Positions 33,599-41,282 of a DNA stretch of 64,000 nt are shown piece after piece. The translations under genes were made by a program, and so were the position numbers. This stretch comes from Thermincola carboxydiphila (GTDB lineage: Bacteria > Bacillota > Thermincolia > Thermincolales > UBA2595), in NCBI GenBank assembly GCA_016841045.1, contig JAENZX010000002.1, forward strand, positions 273,412 through 337,411. The letters are read 5' to 3'. Every line of letters begins with the position of its first letter. The stretch's first letter is position 1. The notes under the pieces were generated by a model. It made no database searches. It was given only the letters and a program-made list of their open reading frames with translations, and had not been told where the DNA came from.

Positions 33599-34117
33599 AT
33601 GAGTTTCTTAGAATTGGCCAAAAGGAGATTTGCGGTAAGGAATTTTGAATCCAGGAAGGTTGAGGAAGAAAAGCTGTTGCAGATCCTTGAAGCTGGCAGG
33701 ATTGCTCCAACAGCTGCGAATAAGCAGCCACAGCGCATAATTGTAGTTCGCGAGGATGCCGGACTGGAAAGGATTAAAAAAGCGGCAAGAATATTTGATG
33801 CTCCTTTAGCAGTTATAGTTTGTGCCGATCACAGCGCAGTATGGAAGAGGCCCTTTGACGGTAAGGTGACAGTAGATATTGATGCCACTATTGTTACCGA
33901 CCACATGATGATGGAAGCCACCGAACTGGGCCTGGGGTCTGTTTGGATATGCTATTTCAAGCCTGACGTCTTAAGGAAGGAATTTAATATCCCGGAACAT
34001 ATTGAGCCGGTGAATATTTTAGCAATAGGATATAATGCCGGAGAAATTGCTTCCCCTGATAGGCACGATGAAGCCCGCAAACCTTTGAGTGAAACTGTAT
34101 TTTACGAAAGCCTTTAA
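33599..34117 (+). CDS. Nitroreductase-family flavoprotein
   Basis: A 172-residue protein with the FMN-binding pattern of nitroreductases: AKRRFAVRNFESRKV at the N-terminus, AGRIAPTAANKQPQ (about 36-49) and the C-terminal GLGSVWICYF. It is short compared with the usual 190-220 residues but complete in its core. Such enzymes reduce nitro compounds, quinones or flavins with NAD(P)H. Start ATG 33599 follows GAAAGGAAGG. It is probably a single gene. The stop falls in the first unit of a 17-bp tandem repeat. Confidence 0.85.
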   Translation: MSFLELAKRRFAVRNFESRKVEEEKLLQILEAGRIAPTAANKQPQRIIVVREDAGLERIKKAARIFDAPLAVIVCADHSAVWKRPFDGKVTVDIDATIVTDHMMMEATELGLGSVWICYFKPDVLRKEFNIPEHIEPVNILAIGYNAGEIASPDRHDEARKPLSETVFYESL

Positions 34118-34146
34118 ACTACTACTTACTTTAAACTACTACTTAA
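34113..34146. repeat. 17-bp tandem repeat across two convergent gene ends
   Basis: TTTAAACTACTACTTA plus one variable base occurs twice, at 34113-34129 and 34130-34146. The nitroreductase stop lies in the first unit and the SLH gene stop in the second. Confidence 0.8.
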
Positions 34147-35098
34147 TCGATATGACATTGTTAAATCTGTCATATTTAACAAATACCCATTCGCCGTCGT
34201 CAAAACGGGCAAGATCTTTATCTTCTACATAGACATAGACTGTTTTGGGTTCTCTCAGTGATAAGTCATCTGTGTCGTATATCTGATGTGTTATTACAAA
34301 GTGGGAGTTGTTAAAACCAGTTACTTTTGAGGTTATTTTGCCATAGAAGGTCTGTTCTTGGTTATAATCCGGAAAATCATGGACCATCTGGTAGTCTGGC
34401 CTTTGGAAATTAATGAATTGAATAGTTAGGGGTTTACGAGCAGGATAAAATCCTGCTTTTATTATTGAATCTCTTTGCATTAGGTTGTCAAAAATTACTG
34501 AAAGCTCTCCTCTCCTTAAACCAGCTTTAGCCCGGAAATTTCCTTTGTTGTCTCCCTTCAAAATTCCGTAGTAGACAGCAGCAGCTACGCTTTCTCTCAA
34601 TGTTGGAGAAATACTCTGATAGTCTTTGAATTTGGCAGTAAGGTAATTTTTATCGGGCTGCTGTGCTTTTGCCAGTTCTAATGCCGCTACTATTGCATGG
34701 GCAGCATCTTCTCGGGTAATTGCCTGATCTGGATTAAAATCAAAAATAAAGCCAACTTTATAATGGATAGGAATAAATGATTTGGCTGCATCAATGTACA
34801 AAAACGATCTATGTTCAGGCCTGATGTCATAGAATGTCTGGCAGGCCTTTTTATTTAGCTTAAAATTAAAAAAATTAGTTAAGATTATGGCAAATTGCTC
34901 TCTGGTAGTTTTCTTGTCAGGTTTAAACGTATTATCATGAAAACCTTTAATGATTCCCGCCTGTGAAAGCTTTTGAATTGCACCGAAAGCCCAGTGGGTT
35001 GGGGGAACATCAATATAATTATTGCTAAAGGCTAAAACAGATTTTTGTACTAAAAGAAATATAAAGAAAAAAATAATAAGAGTCCTTAAGGGCTTCAT
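34139..35098 (-). CDS. Exported protein with three N-terminal SLH repeats
   Basis: A signal peptide (about 1-23, ending VLAFS) leads into three SLH repeats: DVPPTHWAFGAIQKLSQAGI with TFKPDKKTTREQFA (about 30-80), YDIRPEHRSFLYIDAAKSF (about 90-150) and FKDYQSISPTLRESVAAAVY with GLRRGELSVIF (about 155-215). The C-terminal 100 residues form an unknown beta-rich domain. SLH repeats anchor the protein to wall polysaccharide. Compared with the SLH protein at 10340, the repeats are at the other end. The start is ATG 35098 with GGTGG upstream. Confidence 0.82.
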   Translation of the reverse strand: MKPLRTLIIFFFIFLLVQKSVLAFSNNYIDVPPTHWAFGAIQKLSQAGIIKGFHDNTFKPDKKTTREQFAIILTNFFNFKLNKKACQTFYDIRPEHRSFLYIDAAKSFIPIHYKVGFIFDFNPDQAITREDAAHAIVAALELAKAQQPDKNYLTAKFKDYQSISPTLRESVAAAVYYGILKGDNKGNFRAKAGLRRGELSVIFDNLMQRDSIIKAGFYPARKPLTIQFINFQRPDYQMVHDFPDYNQEQTFYGKITSKVTGFNNSHFVITHQIYDTDDLSLREPKTVYVYVEDKDLARFDDGEWVFVKYDRFNNVISIK

Positions 35099-35154
35099 TT
35101 CACAATACCACCATTCTTTAATTTACTTTTATGAACAATCTTTGGCCTCAGTAA

Positions 35155-35175
35155 TAAAAAAAGCCCGTAAGGGCT
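35155..35175 (-). terminator. Terminator after the small anchored-protein gene
   Basis: On the minus strand AGCCC, loop TTAC, GGGCT and seven T; plus positions 35162-35175 form the stem. It lies eight bases beyond the stop at 35184. Confidence 0.85.
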
Positions 35176-35183
35176 AATAATAA

Positions 35184-35552
35184 TTACTCGAAATTGCCTA
35201 CACATCCTGTATCAATCCATTTCTTTAACGAGGCGTTCCATACGTAGGTTTTTTCGATTCCATTTTCCCCGACATCTTTGAACTTAATTCCGTTAGATTG
35301 CCAGTATCTTGTGTAGTTATCAGTACTCTCATAAGTTGATTGGCTGGTCTCTTTGGTCTGATCCTTTGGTTCTGGGGTTTGATCCTTGGACAATTCAACT
35401 TGGTTTGTTATTACGGGTTGACTTGAAGATTTTATAAGAAATTCTTTGACGGAACTAGTAATACTATTAGTTACAGCAAAGATGAGAATTCCACAAACAA
35501 CGCCCATAATAAATATAAACGACTTATTTATTTTTGTTCCCTCCTCGTACAA
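35184..35552 (-). CDS. Small single-helix anchored extracytoplasmic protein
   Basis: A membrane helix near the N-terminus (FIFIMGVVCGILIFAVTN) is followed by a Gln/Ser/Thr-rich linker and a 40-residue C-terminal part ending in KKWIDTGCVGNFE. I do not recognise the family. The start is uncertain. TTG 35552 has no ribosome site, while GAGGAGG at about 35546-35540 lies seven bases before an in-frame ATA (35531), and an ATG comes only at the 16th codon, inside the helix. The true start may be the ATA or the TTG. A terminator follows directly, so it is a one-gene unit. Confidence 0.55.
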   Translation of the reverse strand: MYEEGTKINKSFIFIMGVVCGILIFAVTNSITSSVKEFLIKSSSQPVITNQVELSKDQTPEPKDQTKETSQSTYESTDNYTRYWQSNGIKFKDVGENGIEKTYVWNASLKKWIDTGCVGNFE

Positions 35553-35961
35553 TAAGATGGGATTTTAAACTTAACTGACATGTCCCAATATTAATGCTTT
35601 TGTTTATTTTATTCGTTCAATTGGTAGTAATTCCTTCTTAACTTTCTAAAACTATCCAACATCATTTGATAGTGACATACTGCATAAATTCAAATTTAAT
35701 AAATTTTGACCCTGAAAAAATTTGCTTTTATCGTATATTAATATATAGGGGGTAGTATCCTGGACTATCTCAAGGCAGCCTATAAATCAAAGGACTTGTT
35801 CCTGATGATGGGAGGGATGCGTAAAAAAGTCAATTAATAAACGAGTACTTGTCATAATCGGAAGCGATGACATACAATCCGTACCTGGACACTTGGATTG
35901 TATAGAGTTAGTAGTGTAACCGGCCTTTCAAAACATAAATACCACTAAGAGGTGAGTAATT
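35553..35961 (+). other. Intergenic region with a 9-bp palindrome and a 26-codon open stretch
   Basis: There is no clear gene. A start-less open stretch (35760-35837) looks protein-like in composition (DYLKAAYKSKDLFLMMGG) and may be a relic. ATACAATCC and GGATTGTAT near 35873-35905 form a perfect hairpin with a 14-base loop, without a T tract. TTGACC (35706-35711) with a TATCGT at 17 bases is a weak promoter candidate. No known riboswitch motif is visible. Confidence 0.35.
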
Positions 35962-36540
35962 ATGAAAAAAATTTTTATGATGGTTCTGGCAGTTATTTTG
36001 CTGTTTGGAGTTTCTGCAAATACTTTTGCTGCTTCCAATCCAAAATACGTTGAAGTGAATATCTCAGCTCCAATGAAAGTAGAGGCAGGAGAAATTGTTA
36101 CTTTAACTGCTGTCACACTCAAGCATGGTTCTGAATTTCAGGATGAATGGATTGGTGCTCAAAAGGTTAGTACAGTTTTGACTGAAGATGGCTACTATAT
36201 TTCAACTGCTCAGGTCACGGCAAAGGAATTAGTTTCAGTGCAGTATAATATAACTATGACTGCTGGAAACGGCGGGGATTTTGTAGGACAGGCCTCAACA
36301 ACAGTAGAATTGGACAATCCTGTAAGCGTGGTTGGAGCGGTAATAAAAAACGTAACTCCTGTTTCATGGATGACAGGTTTTTATACCGGTGATATATACC
36401 TAATCTTTAGTGATGGAACCACAATCAAAAATGGCTGTACTTATTTCGGCATAAGTGAAGAACAGGTTTCGAGAATAGTCGATGTGTCAGTTTTGGTAAA
36501 TGATATACAATATAATTTTAATGTAGAGGTTTCAAAATAG
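35962..36540 (+). CDS. Secreted protein of unknown function (192 residues)
   Basis: A strong signal peptide (1-24, FMMVLAVILLFGVSANTFA) is followed by an all-beta mature part. An Ig-like stretch (about 30-110) has EVNISAPMKVEAGEIVTLTA, and a second beta segment (about 115-190) contains ISEEQVSRIVDVSV. There is no anchor, SLH repeat or lipobox, so the protein is probably released or loosely attached. I do not recognise the family. Start ATG 35962 follows AGAGGTGAG, and a good terminator follows the stop. Confidence 0.65.
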   Translation: MKKIFMMVLAVILLFGVSANTFAASNPKYVEVNISAPMKVEAGEIVTLTAVTLKHGSEFQDEWIGAQKVSTVLTEDGYYISTAQVTAKELVSVQYNITMTAGNGGDFVGQASTTVELDNPVSVVGAVIKNVTPVSWMTGFYTGDIYLIFSDGTTIKNGCTYFGISEEQVSRIVDVSVLVNDIQYNFNVEVSK

Positions 36541-36548
36541 TACTGTAT

Positions 36549-36574
36549 AAGAGCCCCCAAGCGGGCTCTTTTTT
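36549..36574 (+). terminator. Terminator after the secreted protein gene
   Basis: AAGAGCCC (36549-36556) pairs with GGGCTCTT (36563-36570), with six T in the tail. Confidence 0.9.
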
Positions 36575-36946
36575 GTTTTAGCAGAGTCTCGTTCTGTACT
36601 TGCTGCTTGTATTTAAACTGGAACCTTTTTCAAAAAATATAAATATTATTTATTAAAGGGAACTCACTCGATTAAACGTACATACATTACCTGCCTCTTC
36701 TACTTCTAGGAGATGGCTAACAGCCAACAAACAGCCCTTCTTTAACATATGGGCGAATAATTAATAATCTCCCCCTACTTATAATCAGGGACACATAAAA
36801 TGGCCTCCTCTTATGGGGGCCTGTTCCCGTTTTAATTTGCCCCGACTGCTTTTTTTTAGGGTTTTTTGTAAATAGTAGAATAAGAGAAATTATCCACGGG
36901 CAAAAATACAATATACTGAGGCTGAATTTTTAGGGGTTGAGACTTT
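36575..36946 (+). other. Intergenic region with a nested hairpin before the ABC operon
   Basis: No gene is visible. GGCCTCC/GGGGGCC, with outer GGGACA/TGTTCCC, form a nested hairpin near 36790-36827. T-rich sequence follows, so it may be an old terminator or leader structure. No clear promoter stands out. Confidence 0.35.
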
Positions 36947-37684
36947 GTGGCTATAAAATTAACTGAAATGTGTAAGTATTACGGACGCGGAGCCTCCAAG
37001 GTATCTGCCCTTAAAGAAATAAACCTTGAAATTACACAGGGAGAAATTATTGCAATTATGGGTCCCTCAGGTTCAGGTAAATCAACACTTATGAATGTTA
37101 TTGGTTTTCTGGACAGGCCTTCTGCAGGAATCTATGAGTTCAACGGAAAGAGGGTGGATGGACTCAATGACAATCAATTGGCAGCACTGAGGAATCGACA
37201 TGTTGGGTTTGTGTTTCAGAACTTCAATCTTTTGCCGAGATATACTGCATTGGCCAATGTTGAAGTTCCGCTTATATATTCAGGAGTACCTGCACGCAAA
37301 CGGCATAAGATTGCTGCTGAGCTTCTTGAGGTAGTAGGACTTAAGGACCGCATGAATCATAAGTCAAACGAATTATCTGGGGGGCAGAAGCAGCGAGTTG
37401 CCATAGCAAGGGCTCTCGCCAACCATCCATCCTTAATCCTTGCTGACGAACCGACAGGAAACCTGGACACAAAGTCAGGCAAAGAAATCATGAAACTTTT
37501 TGATACATTAAATAGTATAGGGGTTACTGTAGTACTTGTAACCCATGACCAGGAAATTGCAGATTATGCCAGACGAGTTTTATATATTAGAGATGGTTTA
37601 ATTGAATCAGATTCAGGAATTCGCAAACAAATACAAAATCAGCAGTGGAGTACTGACAAAAGGCAGGGTAAAGTCAACATATGA
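36947..37684 (+). CDS. MacB/LolD-type ABC transporter ATPase
   Basis: A 245-residue ATP-binding subunit with Walker A GPSGSGKS (about 40-47), Q-loop FQNFNLLP, signature [15 protein letters not shown], Walker [13 protein letters not shown] and the switch VTHD. The TGNLD extension is typical of the MacB/LolD/FtsE class. These ATPases power mechanotransmission exporters and do not use a substrate channel in the membrane. The start is GTG 36947. The stop overlaps the permease start (ATGA). The substrate could be a peptide, antibiotic or lipid; no accessory HlyD-type protein gene is present beside it. Confidence 0.9.
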   Translation: MAIKLTEMCKYYGRGASKVSALKEINLEITQGEIIAIMGPSGSGKSTLMNVIGFLDRPSAGIYEFNGKRVDGLNDNQLAALRNRHVGFVFQNFNLLPRYTALANVEVPLIYSGVPARKRHKIAAELLEVVGLKDRMNHKSNELSGGQKQRVAIARALANHPSLILADEPTGNLDTKSGKEIMKLFDTLNSIGVTVVLVTHDQEIADYARRVLYIRDGLIESDSGIRKQIQNQQWSTDKRQGKVNI

Positions 37685-38880
37685 TTATTTATGATGCTTT
37701 GATAATTGCTATTAGGGGCCTCTTTGCAAATAAATTGAGGTCATTGTTAACGATGCTTGGAGTTATTATAGGGGTTGGTTCAGTGATAACTCTTGTTTCA
37801 ATAGGAGAAGGCGTAAGATCTCACATATCCGGACAAATACAAGGTTTGGGGTCCAATATGGTACTGGTGACGCCGGGCAAAGGAACTGCCGGAGTAACTG
37901 CCACTTCATTGGGGGGAGCTGTAAGCAAACTCACCTTTGAGGATGCCCTTGCAGTTGAGAGGGAAGCGGCCTCAGTCAGTAATGTTGCGCCTGTTATCGA
38001 AAGCAGTGCAAACGCTGAATATGAAGAACGTCGGCTTACTCTGGTAAGCGGCACTACTGAGAGCTATAATGAAGTAAGAAATGCTGATCTCGCGTCAGGC
38101 AGGTTTATTTCAAGAGGGGATGTAGCTGCTTACAAGGATGTTGTTGTATTGGGGGACTTGGTAAAGAGGGAACTTTTTGGCGGAGCCAGTCCGATTGGCA
38201 AAACAGTTAAGGTTAATAATAAGCCCTTTAAAGTCATAGGTACCATGAAAAAAAAGGGTTATACTCTTACAATAAATAATGATGATCGTGTATTTATCCC
38301 TATAACTGTAGCTGAAGAGTTGTTTGATACTGAACAGGTCAGCATGATATTTGTGCAGGCCAGAAGTCCCGAGACGGTAAGTAATGCAGTTGACGAAACT
38401 AAAAGAATCATCACCAGAAGACACAAACGGAGAGATTTTGCAGTCAGTGAGCAAAAAGCTATTCTAAACACTTTTCAGGGAATTATGGGAACGCTGAGCG
38501 GAATGCTGGGAGGTATTGCCGGTGTTTCTCTCATTGTAGGTGGAATTGGAATAATGAATATAATGCTTGTTACGGTAACTGAAAGAACACGGGAAATAGG
38601 TATCAGGAAGGCTCTTGGAGCCAAGCGCAGAGATATCATGATTCAGTTTCTTATGGAATCAGTTTTTATCAGTGCTTTTGGAGGAGTTATAGGAATTGGG
38701 GTGGGGTTATGGGGATCTAGAATTTTAACAGATATTGTTCCAAAACTTCCAACGGTAATTTCACCTTGGTCTATCATAACAGCCTTTTCTTTTGCCCTTT
38801 TGGTAGGGTTGTTTTTTGGAATATACCCGGCTACAAAGGCTTCAAGGCTGGACCCTATTGTTGCCCTAAGGTATGAATGA
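37681..38880 (+). CDS. MacB-type ABC transporter permease
   Basis: A 399-residue permease. The first membrane helix is at about 18-42 (LTMLGVIIGVGSVITLVSIG), then a large extracytoplasmic MacB_PCD domain (about 45-265) and a C-terminal FtsX domain with three helices (about 275-390), including the signature TERTREIGIRKALGAKRRDI. It pairs with the ATPase through an ATGA overlap, and two such dimers would form the transporter. No membrane-fusion protein gene is adjacent; these pairs are often found alone in Gram-positive bacteria. Confidence 0.9.
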   Translation: MIIYDALIIAIRGLFANKLRSLLTMLGVIIGVGSVITLVSIGEGVRSHISGQIQGLGSNMVLVTPGKGTAGVTATSLGGAVSKLTFEDALAVEREAASVSNVAPVIESSANAEYEERRLTLVSGTTESYNEVRNADLASGRFISRGDVAAYKDVVVLGDLVKRELFGGASPIGKTVKVNNKPFKVIGTMKKKGYTLTINNDDRVFIPITVAEELFDTEQVSMIFVQARSPETVSNAVDETKRIITRRHKRRDFAVSEQKAILNTFQGIMGTLSGMLGGIAGVSLIVGGIGIMNIMLVTVTERTREIGIRKALGAKRRDIMIQFLMESVFISAFGGVIGIGVGLWGSRILTDIVPKLPTVISPWSIITAFSFALLVGLFFGIYPATKASRLDPIVALRYE

Positions 38881-38924
38881 AAATTAATTTCATTCTGGCA
38901 AAACACACCATTCTGGCAAAAGAC

Positions 38925-38952
38925 TTGACTTCGGGAGAATTTTAGATATAAT
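38925..38952 (+). promoter_or_regulatory. Promoter of tRNA-Val
   Basis: TTGACT (38925-38930), a 16-base spacer and TATAAT (38947-38952), 22 bases before the tRNA. A second TATAAT overlaps at 38952-38957. Confidence 0.8.
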
Positions 38953-38974
38953 ATAATTTACGTGACAAAAAATT

Positions 38975-39049
38975 GGGCGAGTAGTTCAGTGGGAGAACGC
39001 TTCCTTGACACGGAAGAGGTCGGAGGTTCAATTCCTCTCTCGCCCACCA
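38975..39049 (+). tRNA. tRNA-Val(GAC)
   Basis: A complete cloverleaf. Acceptor GGGCGAG pairs with CTCGCCC, then ACCA with encoded CCA. The anticodon stem CTTCC/GGAAG encloses TTGACAC, so the anticodon is GAC. The T-arm is GGAGGTTCAATTCCTC. It is 75 bases long. Confidence 0.95.
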
Positions 39050-39106
39050 AATGCAGTTGAGATTATCGTTTAAGAATAAAATACAATGTTTTACTGAAAC
39101 TTTACG

Positions 39107-39132
39107 GCTGACCCTATATGGTCAGCTTTTTT
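39107..39132 (+). terminator. Terminator after tRNA-Val
   Basis: GCTGACC (39107-39113), six-base loop, GGTCAGC (39120-39126), six T. Confidence 0.88.
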
Positions 39133-39212
39133 GCATTTTGCTCCAGGTCTTTTTTACTTTTGTATACAAAAAAAAAATTAAACATATACTATTAGCAAAT
39201 GGGGGTGAAATC

Positions 39213-40136
39213 ATGCAAGCGTCGTTTTCAATTGGCGTCAAAGACAACGTTGACCTTTTAAGGAGTAAACTGGACACGGAATTTGCCCTGCTGCAGAATG
39301 ATGGAATCAGAATCGATTGCGCTCAAACCCCCACCGGGGGATTAACATTTTTAGGATACAATATTTCAGATTATGGTAACTCAAATTATTCAGAAGAAGA
39401 AACCAGAATTATTTTTAAACATTACATTGCAAATGTAGTTTCTGATGTCATTCTTAATAGCTGGGAAAAGAATCTGCTTCAAGAAATCATAAAAGATAAC
39501 TACTATTATTTCTTACCTGATGAGCAGCAGTTGATTTATGATATTGCTCTGAAGCATCTTAATCACGGTGTGGAAACAGACAATGAAGCATTTGTACAGT
39601 ATTTAAGTAGAAAGACCATGGTTCTCCAGAAGCTTTTGGAATATCTTCACACAAATGATAAGCTTATTATTGACGGCTTTATAAAGTTCAGGCTGAAAGA
39701 ATATTTACAGGAATTGTATTGTGCTGCAGACAGGGCTGTTGATGATTTTATGCTGGAAAAAGAGTATAAAGAGTTTATAAAACTACTGAAGTACTTTGTT
39801 GAGATTCAGGAGCCGCGTCTTCAAATGGTTCAGGTTTTGATTCAGCCGTCGGGATGCTTCAAATTACTTGATGAAAATAACAAAAATATCAGCAATGAAT
39901 ATCTTGATGGTTTTCTCATTGAGACAGGTGATCCTGAAATAAACTATGAAGATTTACTAATAAGCGCACTGATTACTATAGCGCCAAGCAGTGTTGTTCT
40001 TCATTTTTCAAACAATATGTCAGCAAGGGCCTATGACACAATTAAAAGTGTATTTGGTGAGCGGGTTACCTGCTGCGAAGGCTGCAGCATATGTACAGAT
40101 GATAAATTCGAACATAATAACAGAGAGCGGAACTAA
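39213..40136 (+). CDS. ytxC: YtxC-family sporulation-associated protein
   Basis: A 307-residue soluble protein matching the YtxC family by its helical core (FIKFRLKEYLQELYCAADRA then VDDFMLEKEYKEFIKLLKYF) and its position before thrS, as in Bacillus. YtxC is annotated as a sporulation protein, but its biochemical role is unknown. Start ATG 39213 lies behind GGGGGTGA; a longer reading back to 39051 would begin at the tRNA and cross its terminator. The C-terminus has a small Cys cluster (CCEGCSIC) that may bind metal. Confidence 0.82.
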   Translation: MQASFSIGVKDNVDLLRSKLDTEFALLQNDGIRIDCAQTPTGGLTFLGYNISDYGNSNYSEEETRIIFKHYIANVVSDVILNSWEKNLLQEIIKDNYYYFLPDEQQLIYDIALKHLNHGVETDNEAFVQYLSRKTMVLQKLLEYLHTNDKLIIDGFIKFRLKEYLQELYCAADRAVDDFMLEKEYKEFIKLLKYFVEIQEPRLQMVQVLIQPSGCFKLLDENNKNISNEYLDGFLIETGDPEINYEDLLISALITIAPSSVVLHFSNNMSARAYDTIKSVFGERVTCCEGCSICTDDKFEHNNRERN

Positions 40137-40232
40137 ATAAAAAATAAATAAAAAATAAATAAAAAAACTTAAAAGCTGATAAAAACTAATTATGATAAGC
40201 AAAACAAATAAAAAAAATAACCTTGAAAGATC

Positions 40233-40265
40233 AGGCTGTGTCAAAAGAAGCACAGCCTTATTTTA
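40233..40265 (+). terminator. Terminator after ytxC
   Basis: AGGCTGTG (40233-40240) pairs with CACAGCCT (40251-40258), then TATTTTAT. The preceding 60 bases are a low-complexity AAATAAATAAAAAAT stretch. Confidence 0.75.
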
Positions 40266-40336
40266 TGAAAAAATTTACATTTGAAGTTTAATCCCCGATT
40301 TGATATAGTTAGGGCAAAAATAAAGGGGTTAATTTC

Positions 40337-40930
40337 ATGAAATCAATCATATTTTTAATCCCTGTTATTGGCGGGGTCACCGGTTGGGTAATTTTAAGTA
40401 TAGCCCTGAAATTAGTTTTCCACCCTCGTGAACCTGTCAGGTTGTGGGGAAATATATCTTTTCAGGGACTTATACCAGGTAAACAGGCTCATCTTGCTTT
40501 CGGTATCAGAGAAATTTTAGAAACGCAGCTCCTGTGTGCAGTCTCCAAAGATACGGGAACTGCTCCCGAAGTTTTTAATAAAATCACTTCTTCGGTAGCC
40601 CGCACTGTGAGACAGAGAGCTGAACAAAAGTTACCGAGCATTTTGCCAACAGTGGTTAGGGAAAAGGTCTCAGCGGCAGTGGAGGATGTAGTATACCGGG
40701 AAGCCCCAGGATTTATTGAAGCTATACTTGATAACATGAGAAACAGGAGCGATAATGAGCAGGACCTTTGCATGATTGTGGAGGAAAAAATAAAGTGTTT
40801 TGATGCTGGAACGCTAGAAAAAGACTTATTGGACTCCAGAGAAGTATTTTACCTTAAGGTTGGAGGGGCTGTTATCGGATTTATGTCTGGATTACTTCAA
40901 TTAGGAGTTATTTGGATGGCTGCAACTTGA
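40337..40930 (+). CDS. DUF445 family membrane protein
   Basis: A 197-residue protein. The N-terminal helix (FLIPVIGGVTGWVILSIALK) continues into LVFHPREPVRLWG, the DUF445 signature (G-W-x-x-N/L-x-x-A-x-K-x-x-F-x-P). A helical amphipathic middle and a C-terminal membrane helix (GGAVIGFMSGLLQLGVIWM) complete the domain. Function is unknown; YheB of Bacillus is a longer relative. The start is ATG 40337 with AAAGGGG upstream. It probably forms a unit of its own before the T-box. Confidence 0.8.
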   Translation: MKSIIFLIPVIGGVTGWVILSIALKLVFHPREPVRLWGNISFQGLIPGKQAHLAFGIREILETQLLCAVSKDTGTAPEVFNKITSSVARTVRQRAEQKLPSILPTVVREKVSAAVEDVVYREAPGFIEAILDNMRNRSDNEQDLCMIVEEKIKCFDAGTLEKDLLDSREVFYLKVGGAVIGFMSGLLQLGVIWMAAT

Positions 40931-40981
40931 CAATTGATGAATTAAAATCTTATAATAAATCTATTAACTTTTAATTAAAGT

Positions 40982-41226
40982 TTAAAGGCATTGAGAAGGA
41001 AAAGTAAACCGCAAGCTTCTTTCAGAGAAAAAAGGCCTTGGCTGAAAGCCTTTTAAGAATGCACGGTTGAAAACCACCTTGGAGCTGTCAGACGGAAAAC
41101 CAGTATGTCTGGCCGAGTAACGCCCGTTAAGCGTTCTTAAAGAGCCGGGAATTTTCCGGAATCAGGGTGGAACCACGGGAGCATACCTCTCGTCCCTGGC
41201 ATTTGCCGGGGATGAGAGGTTTTTTA
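40982..41226 (+). promoter_or_regulatory. T-box riboswitch controlling thrS
   Basis: The conserved T-box sequence AGGGTGGAACCACGG lies at 41164-41178. The leader opens with the GAGAAGGAAAAGTA element near 40993, and a likely threonine specifier ACC lies in GAAAACCACC near 41073. The terminator stem CCTCTC (41186-41191) with GAGAGG (41214-41219) is followed by a T run. Uncharged tRNA-Thr binding would favour the antiterminator and switch thrS on. Confidence 0.92.
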
Positions 41227-41282
41227 TTTAGTGGAGAGTGAGGAGTGACTCCCTACTAGACTACAAGGAGGTAACTAAATCC

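Noticed and set aside
36717-36911. Minus-strand 64-codon frame before the ABC operon
   Set aside because: It reads through a nested hairpin and has no ribosome site or recognisable sequence.
39185-39200. CATATACTA before ytxC, considered as a sigma-K type -10
   Set aside because: The matching -35 is not convincing and the motif is too short in AT-rich DNA.
39051-39212. Long upstream start for ytxC
   Set aside because: It begins at the tRNA-Val end and crosses its terminator; GGGGGTGA before 39213 marks the real start.
40137-40200. AAATAAATAAAAAAT repeat stretch
   Set aside because: Low-complexity A/T sequence without unit conservation; not a CRISPR or iteron array.
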